Source of the DNA: Lasiodiplodia sp. COLG20
Lineage: Eukaryota; Ascomycota; Dothideomycetes; Botryosphaeriales; Botryosphaeriaceae
Reading direction: 5' to 3'
Assembly (NCBI GenBank): GCA_009801085.1
Contig: VNWV01000032.1
Coordinates: 62,001-126,000, forward strand
DNA length: 64,000 nt
The position numbers and the translations under genes were made by a program. Below the pieces are notes generated by a model. The model was not told the DNA's origin. It searched no databases and saw nothing but the letters and a program-made list of their open reading frames with translations. Positions 46,318-56,998 of this stretch are shown here, piece by piece; positions within the stretch are counted from its first letter, which is position 1, and the number at the start of each line of letters is the position of its first letter.

Positions 46318-47433
46318 ATGGTCAAGATTTTTGCGTAACGCCCCCATCACCTACAAAAGCAAACGCACATCGACTAACGCATCCATCATAGCATCGGCGC
46401 AACCGGTTGGATTGGCGGCGACGCCGTGCACCGCATCGCGACTGCGCATCCCGAATACGAGTGGACGGTTCTGGTCCGCTCCGCCGCCAAGGCCGCCGAG
46501 GCCGCCACATACGGGCTACCGCCTTCGACGCGCTACGTGACGGGCGACTACGAATCGCGGGACCTCCTCGCCACGGAGGCCGCGGCCGCCGACATCGTCC
46601 TCAACATGGCCAACTGCGACGAGGCGGCCGGCGCGCGGGTGCTGCTCGAAGGCATGAAGGCGAAGAAAGACCAACAGCCGGCGGGCTTCTTCATCCACCT
46701 GTCGGGCGCCGCCATGCTGGAGTGGGACGACCAGGTCAGCGGCAGGTACGGCGAGGAGAGCCCCAAGGTCTACGACGACTGGGACGGGCTGGCCGAGGTC
46801 ACCAGCCTGCCGGACGCGGCCATGCACCGGCCCGTCGAGAAGATCGTGCTCGAGGAGGCCGGCCCCGTCCGCACCGCCATCGTCTCCCCGCCCTGGATCT
46901 ACGGCCGCAGCAGGGCGTCGCCGATCGAGCACAGCGCCGCGACCATGACCATTCCCACGTTCCAGGCCCATGGCAAGGGCATCCGCGTCGGCCAGGGGAA
47001 GGCGCGCTGGGGTACGGTCCACCTTCATGACCTGAGCGAGGTGTTCTTGCGGCTGGTCGAGGAGGCGGCGAAGGGAGGGGGCGCTGCCACTTGGGGCCGT
47101 GAGGGCTACTATTTCGTCGAGAGCGGTGAAGAGGCGCTTGGTGATGTGAACGCGGCTCTGGCGCGGGCCATGTTCGAGAACGGAATGCTCGAGTCGCCGG
47201 AGTTGGAAGCGCTGGATCGAGAGGCAGCCGAGAAGGTCACGCCGTTCGCGCTGGTGATTTGGGGTTGGAATGCGCGTCCGAAGGCCGTTCGGGCGAGGAA
47301 GTTGCTTGGTTGGAAACCTGCTGTTTTGACTGGACTTTTGGAGGACGTGAAAGATTGGCGTTGGGGGCCAGACAGCAACTCGATCAAACCGTTCGAGTTG
47401 CCCAAGGGGATGGTGGGTAATATGGAGGCCTAG
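46318..47433 (+). CDS. NAD(P)-binding epimerase-like protein (extended atypical SDR)
   Basis: Rossmann-fold protein of about 340 residues, probably cytosolic. ATG 46318-46320 opens a tiny exon (MVKIF). The GTAACG intron (about 46338-46391) splits the cofactor loop, giving MVKIFAIGATGWIGGDAV (GATGxIG). VLVRSAAKAAEA ends beta-2 with Arg, a feature of NADP preference. FFIHLSGAAMLEW is the strand-4 region and VSPPWIYGRSRASP a conserved loop of this group. WGTVHLHDLSEVFLRLVE matches the downstream domain of YfcH/NmrA-type epimerase-like proteins. The catalytic YxxxK is not evident; the aligned region has YDDWDGLAEV. Very GC-rich at third positions, which produces the large antisense frame. Stop TAG at 47431-47433. 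Confidence 0.8.
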
Positions 47434-47770
47434 GCCACACCTTATCTGTTCATGGGTTTAGCTTTTTTTGTTCAGGAGGAATAGCAATTCATTCTCTACT
47501 CTAAATGAACTTCCACTCACACAATTGATCCGTATATCCTATCGGCGTTGAGGTTGAAAAGTCGTAGGATTTGCCCCAAGATGCCTTGGCGGTCAGCAGA
47601 ACCCCGCTTGATTTGTAATACATATCGTGACCTGGCGTCTTTCACCTTTAAATGCTGACGCGGAAGAACTATAAAAGCTTCTCGAAAGGTTATGCGTAGA
47701 GAGGAGCTTCCCAACTGACATACTTGAAAATATCTTGCACGCTCGCCCCATCTCGGAGTATCATCGAGCT
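47434..47770. other. Intergenic, no gene
   Basis: 337 bases between two same-strand reductase-like genes. Only UTR/promoter-like sequence is seen. Confidence 0.55.
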
Positions 47771-48976
47771 ATGGCATCGACCAGAAATCCTGCACTCCCT
47801 TCAAGAGCGACTGTTCTTGTCACTGGAGTGAATGGACTTATTGGGTCTCATGTGGCTGACCAACTGCTTGAACATGGCTACAAAGTTCGTGGGACGGTGC
47901 GAGATACACAGAAAAGCAACTGGGTGATGGAATTCTTCGAGAAGAAATTTGGCCCAGGGTTGTTCGAGTTGGTAGAAGTCCGGGACATCACCAAGGATGG
48001 TGCATTCGACCAGTTTCTGGAAGGTAAGTCGCAGCTCCGCGCATCGCCAGAAGTAGGATAAACTAACAAAGCTTCACATAAAAGGAGTAGCAGGCGTAGC
48101 GCATGTTGCTTCGCCCGTCAGTCTGGATCCGGATCCAAGCAAGGTTATTCCAGTTGCAGTCAATGGCACTCTCAACATACTCAAGTCTGCGGCGAAGGCA
48201 AAGGATGTGAAGCGCTTCGTCCTCACGTCTTCTTCGTCAGCAGTGACTGTCGCGCAACCAGGGTCTCAGGAGATTATCACCAAAGATACATGGAACCAAG
48301 AGGCTGTACAAATGGCAGGCAACCTACCTGATGACCTGTCTGACTTGGAGAAGGGCTTCATTGTTTATGCAGCCAGCAAGGTCAAGGGTGAGCAGGCAAT
48401 GTGGGACTGGGTTAAAGCGAACAAGCCCGATCTGGTGGTCAACTCGGGTAAGCGTTAGTAAGATCCCCAAAGGAATATGCTTATGTGTGGTACAGTGCTT
48501 CCTGGTGGGAACTTCGGCAAGATACTGAGCCCTCAGAACCAGGGCTTTCCATCGACAACTCTGCTGGCGGCGGCTTTGTTCAACAACGATGAGAATCTCA
48601 TCAAAGAATTTGCTACATCCTACCCTCCAGGCAGGTCTCCCACTCCGGAATGAGAACCTTGACTGATGTTTTATATCCAGAATGGTATGTGGACGTCCAA
48701 GACAATGCCCGGCTCCACGTTGCTGCGTTGACTCATTCCGACGTCTCTGGGGAGCGCCTCTTCGCATACGCTTCCCCTTACAATTGGAATGACGTCCTGA
48801 GAGCCTTCCGCATGGCGTTTCCGGAAAAGGAGTTCAGAGATGATATCCCAGGACTATGGGACGACTCGACGATCTGTGAGCCTGCAAAGAGGGCCGAGTT
48901 CCTGCTGACTGAGATGGGGCGACCGGGATTCACTCCTTTGACTCAGAGCCTCAAGGAAACATTCGAGAGCTCTTGA
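47771..48976 (+). CDS. NAD-dependent epimerase/dehydratase-family ketoreductase (Gre2 / dihydroflavonol-reductase-like)
   Basis: Extended SDR of about 340 residues. ATG 47771-47773 starts MASTRNPALPSRATVLVTG. The cofactor loop is VTGVNGLIGSHV, and VRGTVRDTQKS follows beta-2 with Arg, as in NADPH-using Gre2-type carbonyl reductases. An intron near 48025-48088 joins DQFLE to GVAGVAHVASPVS. FVLTSSSSAVTVAQ carries the catalytic Ser. FIVYAASKVKGEQAMWDW has the catalytic Tyr and Lys as YxxxK. The next intron near 48448-48494 joins LVVNS to VLPGGNFG (a typical P-G-x-x-x-G loop). A further intron near 48632-48681 leads to EWYVDVQDNARLHVAALTHS, a hallmark of this family, and stop TGA 48974-48976. Substrates in the family are ketones, aldehydes and methylglyoxal. 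Confidence 0.87.
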
Positions 48977-49734
48977 TTCTATTTCATACGCGAAATCACC
49001 GTTGACGATCGTTCGGCAATGGAAGTGCAGCAAAACGATATGATGTCACGGATATCTATCCACACTTGCTTTGATGATACATTATTGAGCACATGTTGAA
49101 CCAATACTTGTCGATTTGGATCAATAAATTCACTGAGCATACACCGTGAATCATCGATAGATTGAATGACAAATTTCTTTTCTGGTTGGTCCAAAAACCC
49201 CAAAGTGGGGCAGTTCGTCAAGATGTTATGCAGTAGCGAACAAGGCCATCACTGTATCCGCACAACATGTTCAGGCTCATCCGTTACTCCTTCCACAGTC
49301 TGTCAGTTTGTATTCATCAAAAACTGTAGGCTAAGTAACCACTTAAGAAGACGTAATGTCGACTTTGAAGCGATTTTAGTGGTAGTAACACAAGATCTTG
49401 AAAGTCAATCGCCCGTGAAGTTCACATCACGGTAATGCAATATGGATTTCCACCACAGAGATAGCTTTTGCGCTTTAAGGAAGTAGCATTTACAATAAAG
49501 CCTTTGCATTTTGTTACACAGAAGAAGGTACCATGGTTATGGGGTGGTTGAGTTGCAAGCAGGTTCTCGAAGGTTTTAAAAGCGGGCACCTGTTTGTGGT
49601 TCAGCTCGCTAACTGCGCATGAACAAGGGGTGTGGTCGGTCATTTTAGATTTACATTACAACCGCGCCGACGTCTGTCTATTGATTAATGATTAATATTT
49701 ACAGGCTTCTTTCAGTTCGCCATGCGCGCAGTTT
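48977..49734. other. Convergent 3' intergenic region
   Basis: 758 bases between the ketoreductase stop and the repeat-protein stop. AT-rich with no domain-bearing frame. Confidence 0.55.
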
Positions 49735-51340
49735 CTAAATGTTTATGAACAAAAGCAAGCCAACTATCCATCCAATCCACAAAGCTTCATTGGACCAAAG
49801 ATTTTTGATCCTGTGTGAAACTCCTGCTGATGTCGGCACTCCGTTCGTCGCGACTGGTGCACCCATCCGGTCCGATGTCATCAGGGGGCCACCACCACCA
49901 CCACCACCACCACCTTGGCCTCCCGAGCCTTGACCCACCGGCGTGCCACCGCTACCGCCTGGACCAAGCGTCGCCACCGTGCTCGCCGTCGCCGTCGCCG
50001 TCTGGTTCCCCGCATTCTCCACCACGACGGTCCTGCCCCCAGCGTCCGTGGTCAACCCCACCACCGTCCCACCCACCGTGACACTGGCCCCAGTCACGAC
50101 CGTCCACGTCCGCGTCCCCTCAGCAATCCAATACGCGGACCCGGCCGGCAAAAACGTCAAGTTTCCCACGGCAACCGGCGGATTGTCGCCGGCGCCGCCA
50201 CTCCCTGCAGGCGCTCTCTCGGTCGCCGTGACCGTCGCCGCCGGTGCCGTGGCGCCGCCGCCGTCGCCTGCCTTCCCCGTCACCACGACCGTCTGCCCCG
50301 ACGGGCCGTCCGTCCGCAGCGCCACGACCACGCCGTCCACCGTCACGCTGCCGCCGGGCGCCAGCGTCGCCGCAACGCCGACGCCGCCGCCGCTCACGCT
50401 CTTCAGCACGTTGTACGCGCCGGACCCGCCGGCCGGGCTCAGCTCCAGCGCGCCGACCGTCACGACGGCGGCCGAGGCGGCGGCCGCGGCCGCCGACTGC
50501 TCTGCCGGGCTGGGGCCGTCGCCCCTCCCACCTCCACCACCTCCTCCTCTTCCGCCCGGGCCTCCCCGATCATCACCCCCGTTCGAAGGGATGGGCGCGG
50601 GCGGTGGCGGCACGGTCGCGACGGCCTGCGCGCCGCCCGGCGCTTGGGCGACGACGAGGTAGGGTCCAGCGTCGTCGTCGGCGAGCTCGTCGCTCTTCAT
50701 CATGGCCAGCACAGTGCCGCCGGGCAGCGTGAGCGTCGTGGCGCTGCCGTCGGGCCCCGGCGCGAGCGTGGCCGACGGGTTGCCGTTGACGACGTAGACG
50801 CTGCCCGCCGGGTTGAGCGTCAGCGGCGCCGCGCCGCCCGAGAGGGTGATGGCGATGGGGGTCGGGGTCGGCCGCGGGGGGAGGTCGCGTCTGGCGAGGT
50901 TGGGGTGGCGGTTTGGTCCTGGTGCGGGCGAGGGGTCGAGGGCGAGTTGTTGCTCCTGCTGTTGTTGGTGGTGGAAGGCGAGGGTGGTGGTGGTTGTTGA
51001 TGTGGAGTCGGGATGGTTTTGGCTGCTTTCGGTAGCCTGGGAAAACTCGTTAGTGCATCGCTCGAATAAGAGGAGGTGTAGAGAAGTCACTTACAGCACT
51101 TGTGGTCCCCTCTGGAATGAACGACGTGGCGGTGTTTTCCCATGTATAGTCGTGGGGGATTGGTAGCGGTACCAGCCATGCTGTATCGCTTGTGCAGCCT
51201 GCATCGCCTGGCTCGGTGAAGCATGCTATGTTTGTACCTACAACCACTGTCGATTGCGGCAAAGCCCAAGCGCCAGCGCCGTACGCTGCAACCAGCAAGC
51301 TGAAAATGGTGGGGTTGCACATCCTTCCACGGAAACTCAT
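49735..51340 (-). CDS. Gly/Ala/Thr-rich repeat surface protein, signal peptide and C-terminal membrane anchor
   Basis: Secretory, probably cell-wall protein of 515 residues. Exons 51340-51095 and 51036-49735 total 1,548 nt, in frame. ATG 51338-51340 opens MSFRGRMCNPTIFSLLVAAY, a plausible signal peptide with cleavage after AWA. Next come a region with two Cys (IACFTEPGDAGC), a His/Gln stretch (FHHQQQQEQQ), then three imperfect repeats of about 55-65 residues. The core pattern is LxPAGSxYxV, ATLAPGGSVTVDG, and TVVVTG; the repeats are separated by Gly-rich linkers (GGRGGGGGGGRG and a nine-Gly run coded by a CCA microsatellite at 49889-49914 on the plus strand). It ends in WIGWIVGLLLFINI, a hydrophobic anchor. 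No enzymatic domain. Fungal wall proteins with this PGG/VxxG repeat style are known but uncharacterised. The high GC gives a false 361-codon antisense frame. Confidence 0.75.
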
Positions 51341-51964
51341 GGTTGCAACCGTGGAGAATGCATGTGGAGAAGGGGGGAGCGTGGACACCACGCTGGGGAA
51401 AAAGTTTTGGTTTTAGGGCGCCGCGGCGAGCTGGAGCGAGCGGAGAATAAGAACGTCAATCACGGACAATTAAGGTTACTGATACGGCCCGGTCGGCTAG
51501 GAATCCCGGGGTGACCCGTGTCGCATAAGAGAAAGAAATCGCACCGACACTCGGACGCTGTTTGACGAAGGTTTTAGCACGAAACGGCGGAATCACGGCA
51601 TCTGTGGCTGCTGCCCAGAAAGAGAAAAGGGAAAGTCGTGTTCCAGCATTAAAGAGCCTGCCACTTGCGGCACCTTTGCCGACATCGGCCGACCAATCCC
51701 ACGCCCGCGCCCCTCACCAGCGTTTCCGCCGCCCCACAAGGCTAAAGTCAAGCTTAGCGGTGCACGGCCCACCGATTCTAGGCAAAGTAGGCCCGTCTCA
51801 GCCGTCTGATTGGCGTGTCGACGCATTATACACGCCAGATAAGGCAAAAACTAAAGGGAAAGGCAGGTCCGGAGCGTCCGCTTAAATCCAATTAATTACT
51901 AATGCTAAGAAACCCCAAGACCTGTCGCCAGGCGTGCACCACTGTGTCACCAGCATGGGGCGCC
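51341..51964. other. Intergenic, no gene recognised
   Basis: Upstream of the repeat protein and downstream of the PTH11-like gene. Frames are short and without domains. Confidence 0.5.
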
Positions 51965-53398
51965 TTACGCCACGCTAGTATGCCCATCGTTTCTCCTTAC
52001 GGGCTCGAGTACGGAGAGATTGACTTGTATTTCTTCCGCGCCCTTTGACGAAGATTGGTCCCGCCATTGCGAATGATAAGAGCCTTGCACATTATGTATT
52101 AGCCTATGCGTCCGTAATAACACGCAGTTGATGCGCATACTTATATAACTGTTTTGCGGGGCGTGAGGTCTTTGGTTGCTCCGGTCGCTCCTCTTGAAAT
52201 AGCCGTGGAACGACTGTTCGTAGCTGCGGTAGAATGGATTCTTCCACCTGCGATTTGTTCTGCTGCTGCCGTAAGTAAAGGGGTCGATGACGATGTGAAA
52301 GCAGCTTTGCATGCTATTTTTGAGCGCAGGCATCGACGCGCAAATGATGCCCAAGCACGCTTCCATGATGGTCAACGCAAAGGCTGGACGGACAGCCCAC
52401 GTCACATCATAAGTCTTGAAAAATATGCGATATATGCCGAGCGTCCGAATGACGCCGCATGCGCAAGTGCTGTGCGATTGTCAGCGTGCAAGAGTCTCAG
52501 TAGGGATCACCACGACGTACAGAAGGCCCAGGCTGAAGACGACACCGAGCGCGAGCTTCGCGCGCCGGGAGATTCGCAGATCCCAAAACAAAGCCATGGG
52601 TAACACGCACGCCACAAAGTCTTGTATCGCGCTAATGACACCAGCAGAGACCATTTTTGCGCCTTCGTTGATGCAATGGTACTCGTGGGTCGTTCTCCAA
52701 AGAGGATTGGCCTTGTCCCAATACGCATTGATGGGAGTGCATTCAAGCGGAACGGCCAGAGTGTACGCCACCGTGTACGCGCTGATGAAGACGATGTTGC
52801 ACCAGATTGTCCATTTGAACCACGATCGAATTTGGTCAATGCGACGGTAGAAACAGAGTATTGAGATCTTCGTCAGACCGGTGCTGGCTAGGTAGAAGAT
52901 GGAGATAGCAAGGACAATCTTTACTCCGAGCGAGGTTAGCTTATTACGCACAAGGAAAGCGATGTGAGGATCCATGCCTTTCTACTAGTCGCGGCCATAT
53001 CCGCGGTCAAATCCCAGGTGTGGCGATCAAATCCGTGCTTTTCGGCTATAAGGTGTGTGAGTCTAATGAGTCGCGACCACCCGATGCTAAGCAAACTTAC
53101 CAAGACATGTTGCGATGCAAAGTCCGATCGTAGGAAGCTATGTGCGCATGTTAATACTGGGCCCGTTGACCTGATTCGTTGGACAAACCATAGCGGCAGT
53201 GATGAGCGCATCGTCTATACCTGCATTGCGCCGTGAATGCACGCGGTCGTATAACCTTGCCAGGAGGGTACACAGAGCAAGGACAGTGAAGACAATGCTG
53301 ATGATGGTCAATGTTGGTGGAGCTCGGATGCCGTGTGGAAAGGCATCCGTCTGCCATGCCTCCACCAGCTCCAATGGAGCCACTGGACCACCAGGCAT
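51965..53398 (-). CDS. Rhodopsin-domain membrane protein (PTH11-like, no CFEM)
   Basis: Seven-helix fungal membrane protein (PF20684-type). ATG 53396-53398 starts MPGGPVAPLELVEAW. Helix 1 is PTLTIISIVFTVLALCTLLAR, followed by IDDALITAAM. Several introns are needed. A 37-nt mini-exon gives LPTIGLCIATCL, then AEKHGFDRHTWDL. An intron with a GCTAAC branch restores IKIVLAISIFYLASTGLTKISILCFYRR, a family hallmark. WCNIVFISAYTVAYTLAVPLECTPINAYWD and YHCINEGAKMVSAGVISAIQDF match the central region. A GTACGT intron joins LGLL to TCACGVIRTLGIYRIFF, then YDVTWAVRPAFALTIMEACLGIICAS. The tail end is less certain; a 57-nt intron near 52084-52140 is likely. Such proteins are proposed receptors for surface or host cues. 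The ligand is unknown. Confidence 0.75.
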
Positions 53399-54599
53399 CG
53401 GGAAAATGCCACCAACGACAGGTTCGAGTAATGGTTGTTAAGGCTTGGGATAAAGGCGACCTGAAGGTAGGGCCGATTGAAGAGTACAATGGTTAGCATG
53501 CCAAACCTTGCCATGTGCTACTCATGCTCCCTTTATTATCTCGACCACTGAGCATACCAGACTGCGTTGAGAAAAAGCCACCGATGCTACAGATCTGATA
53601 ATGGTGCGGCTGGACCTCGGCCTACATGGTTTCCGGGCGATCTACACTAAAACAGGCACAGCAGAGGATGTGCTTTTGGGATTGGAGAAGCCATAGAGGC
53701 ACCGCTGAACCGCATCCGCGGGTGATAGAGGCCTTGGTGTGTCTAGAAGGCTGCAGATGTCAGAAAGTTAACAATCTAAAATGGACGTAATCGACGTACG
53801 CCACAGCGTATTAGGTTAAGCTATTGTGCCGCGTTAATGAGCTGACACGAGCATTGGAAGACGCTGAGTGGGTGAATTGCTCAAGGAAAGCGGCTCGGCA
53901 ATTCTACCTGGTCGCTCCCCGCGCGCAAGCCGCCACAACGCCAATCTAACGGTTTCAAATCGTGGCGGTTTTGCATGACAGGACGCAGGTACAAGCAGAT
54001 ACACTGGTGGCGGAGTTAAGTCCGCGTGGCGAGGCCTTTTAAAAAATGCCGTTTAGGAACCGAAACCTAGTCGTTCCTTCACAAGCCCACTGTACTTACC
54101 ATCCCACCGGAGAAAAAAAAGCAATGGGTGGAGCTGTCTCATACGATACCATCGTAGCTCGTGGCCGCGATGACCGCCGACAGCGCTGTTAGTATCTTGA
54201 CGCGTGTCCCGTTCTACGTTGTAGATCTTTCAGCTGCGGCAAAGCATCGCTGTATGACCCCGGCTGCGGATTTGCATGGCATTTATGGACTTTTACTTGA
54301 AGTCTGTCGTTATGTATCTCTCACCCCTCTTTCTCTGTGCAGCTAAAATACAGCGAGACTTTTGAAATATCCAAGCGGCTCTGTAGGTAGACCGCCCGCC
54401 ACAGGCGTTTCAGTCTGCCACTGAGTACGGGCGCTAAGCAACGGCACCAAGCTTGTTTTTGCAAGCGAAAGGAGATCGCTTGTGCTAGTGACTAGCTGCG
54501 GATCTGGCTTGATTCTGCAGGAGCTGCAGTAGTCATACGATCGATAGGAAATAATTAACTCCAGCGGTCCAATGGTACGTAATCACTTTGCTGAATGTA
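53399..54599. other. 1.2 kb intergenic, no gene recognised
   Basis: Upstream of the PTH11-like gene and downstream of the HET gene stop. A short frame starting at 54124 ends after 18 codons. No repeats seen. Confidence 0.5.
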
Positions 54600-56387
54600 T
54601 CATACAAGTATTATTTCTACCGGCGGGGCTTGACCAATTTCCAAGAATACATTGCAGAAGCACCCACTAAAGTAGCTGCCTTCTCCTAGCTCTCGTTGCT
54701 CGGTATTGCAGCACATGTGATACGTCATACCCCATAGATAGCACTCGCCGACCACAGACTTCTTGTTTCCAACGCTTCTCAGAAAGAAAAGGACTTCAGC
54801 GCCTTCCAACTGCCAAATTTCGTCCCCAATTTTAGGCTGTTGGAAACTGAAACCTACCGAGAATTTTGTTCCGAAGAAATGATCCTTGGACCACCCATGA
54901 GGCTCCACTTGGGCCTCAAACTGATCAAGATTGCAATGGCCGTACATTTCCACCATCAGATCCGTGCGTGGGGTAGCAAACGAAAGCCCGTCTCTGGTCG
55001 TCATGGTTACTTTGTCTACCTGCCGTCCCAGCACGCGCAGTTCCCGCAGTTTTGTCGATGGACGGATCGACGTATGCCGGCTTCCGAAAGGCAATGGGTT
55101 AACGAGTACGCCGTAGGACTTTCGTAAAACTTCCCGCAACTCTTCTTGAGGGGGCAGGGTCCAGTCCGGTACCCAAGAGGGAAGGCGCAGGGTGGGAATC
55201 TTGGTGCGGGTTGTTGCACAACTGGATAAAATATCCAGGGCGCGAGAACACCTGATGATGTCATGTGCCGTTTCCATGTAAACGGTCTCGGCCGACTTAG
55301 AGTAGTCTGCGGCGTACGGTGACGTCGGCTGCTGTATGAGGATTCCAAACAGGGCAAAGATCTTATCACGAGGATCTCCAGCTGAGCAACCCCGAGAGTT
55401 TCTGAGAAGGTCGAGCAATTCATCTGGATGCACGCGCCTGCAGAGCTCAAGCTTGAGAGCTCCGGGCAGCGGAGGAGCCGACACTTGCAGGGAGGATGAT
55501 CGCGCATGCCATTTGCTTAATATGGTCCGGAATAGCTCCCATTCCATGACCTCGGTATCACACCCAATTACCAAAGCTTTCCTCGCATTCGCAACCTCTT
55601 GCAGAACCCACACCCTGTAAAACCAGAGGCAGTCGAATACTATTCGAGAGGCTCCAACGTGGATGAGCAGCAATGACACGTCTACCAGGCAGATGAGGAC
55701 TTGTGTTGCACTGGAGTAAATCTCGGGCATGAGGCCAACCTGTTGGCTCCGTTCAGAGGTGTCGCCCTGGTTGATGCACAGTTGGTCCATCCAAATAGTC
55801 CTCTGTTGGTCTTGCAATCTGATCCTTTGCAGCACAGCCTTCGCATTTAGTGTGATTGGGATATCTCCGAAATTTGTGTGGGCAACAGCGGAGAAGCTGT
55901 TATCTCCCTCCTGGTCGGCCCACGTGTACGACACAGCCTCGTATCGGGGAGGCAACCAGCGCGTTAACTCCGAGTGTATTATCCGGCATTGGATAGGATC
56001 GTCAACACCCCCGGGCTGCAGTACCACCAAGCGGATCTCCCTCTTGGCTTTATTAAGCCGGATATATGTGTCTTTCAATAACACTGTTGGGGGTTCGTAA
56101 TACGCCTCGCCGCTGAGATCCAGGTCGTCGTCATCTTCAATGCCCTCAAAACCATCATTTTCCAAGTCTATGGGAAGCGTTAGAGGCGGTTCTTGGTATG
56201 TTTCACCATTGAGGTCCAGGTTGTCATCGTCTTGGATGCCGTCAAAGTCGTCGTCATCCGACTCCCGGAAAGAGGCAAGGATTCCATTCGCGTCTGGGTG
56301 CGGCGACGCTGCTACCTCTCCGCAGCCCAGACAGAATGAAACGCCGCCGTTGACAGCCGTGTCCGGGCGGGGACAAGTGCAAGCCAT
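54600..56387 (-). CDS. HET-domain protein with duplicated acidic N-terminal segment
   Basis: Heterokaryon-incompatibility-domain protein of 595 residues, single exon, ATG 56385-56387. N-terminus: CxC then CxxC (Cys3, 5, 19, 22), a possible small zinc site. Residues 48-71 and 80-103 are near-identical copies (FDGIQDDDNLDLNGETYQEP and FEGIEDDDDLDLSGEAYYEP starts), an acidic tandem with 32-residue period. The HET domain follows: YEAVSYTWAD (about 150), IWMDQLCINQGD, then PEIYSSATQVLICL, WFYRVWVLQEVANA and GDPRDKIFALFGI. Between VLICL and WFYRVW only about 25 residues occur, where HET proteins often have 40-70, so that loop is short or contains an unrecognised change. The remainder is a globular C-terminal region typical of HET-6-type proteins. 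HET proteins trigger cell death on fusion with a non-self strain; that role here is inferred from family. A Goodbye-NACHT gene lies 4 kb away. Confidence 0.88.
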   Translation of the reverse strand: MACTCPRPDTAVNGGVSFCLGCGEVAASPHPDANGILASFRESDDDDFDGIQDDDNLDLNGETYQEPPLTLPIDLENDGFEGIEDDDDLDLSGEAYYEPPTVLLKDTYIRLNKAKREIRLVVLQPGGVDDPIQCRIIHSELTRWLPPRYEAVSYTWADQEGDNSFSAVAHTNFGDIPITLNAKAVLQRIRLQDQQRTIWMDQLCINQGDTSERSQQVGLMPEIYSSATQVLICLVDVSLLLIHVGASRIVFDCLWFYRVWVLQEVANARKALVIGCDTEVMEWELFRTILSKWHARSSSLQVSAPPLPGALKLELCRRVHPDELLDLLRNSRGCSAGDPRDKIFALFGILIQQPTSPYAADYSKSAETVYMETAHDIIRCSRALDILSSCATTRTKIPTLRLPSWVPDWTLPPQEELREVLRKSYGVLVNPLPFGSRHTSIRPSTKLRELRVLGRQVDKVTMTTRDGLSFATPRTDLMVEMYGHCNLDQFEAQVEPHGWSKDHFFGTKFSVGFSFQQPKIGDEIWQLEGAEVLFFLRSVGNKKSVVGECYLWGMTYHMCCNTEQRELGEGSYFSGCFCNVFLEIGQAPPVEIILV

Positions 56388-56998
56388 TCCTCAACTGGCC
56401 CGAACATCGATGGTGGGTGGAGACCTGGTGAGCTGTTAAGGGGATGTTGAGTATCAGTCTTGCCGAGAAGGATTCCGGCGGGTGATGTTCGAGACTGAAA
56501 AATGGGGCGGAGATCCTCACGTGATACAAAACCGGTGTGCTTCAGCATGCTTCATCTCTCAAACCAAAAAGAATTGCATTGACGCTGCGGTCAGCGAGTG
56601 AAACTGTTGCAGGTATTACAAGTTCTGCAACGTATAAGCGTAACGAGAAGGAGTCCCGTCGTTTTTCCCGATGTGAACCTCTGTAGCACCAAGTCGAAAA
56701 GACATGGGAAAATCTCTTAGAATATACCGGTACGCGTATTTTCCAATGGCGTCAATTCCGAAACGGCCTCGATAATTAGCATGCGCCTCAGTATGGGGAA
56801 GAGAGCCACTCAAGCATCTCACCGTGGCCCCCGCATTATCTACCCGACGGCGCTGACAATCCATCCGAGTCCGCCGCATCCACCCGCCCATCCCGATATA
56901 TCAGAGCCCGGAAGCCCTCGCATCTGACAGCATCTCTTCAGCAATCCACCACCCCACCTACCTACCTACCTGTCTCTCCCTCTCCCTCTCTCCACACC
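56388..56998. other. Divergent intergenic region, HET / luciferase-like
   Basis: About 610 bases. A CT-rich, CTAC-repeat leader (about 56953-56995) precedes the plus-strand gene. No gene. Confidence 0.5.

Noticed and set aside
49915..51000. 361-codon plus-strand open frame, Arg/Ala/Pro-rich
   Set aside because: Antisense shadow of the Gly-rich surface protein, which itself has a signal peptide, intron and anchor.
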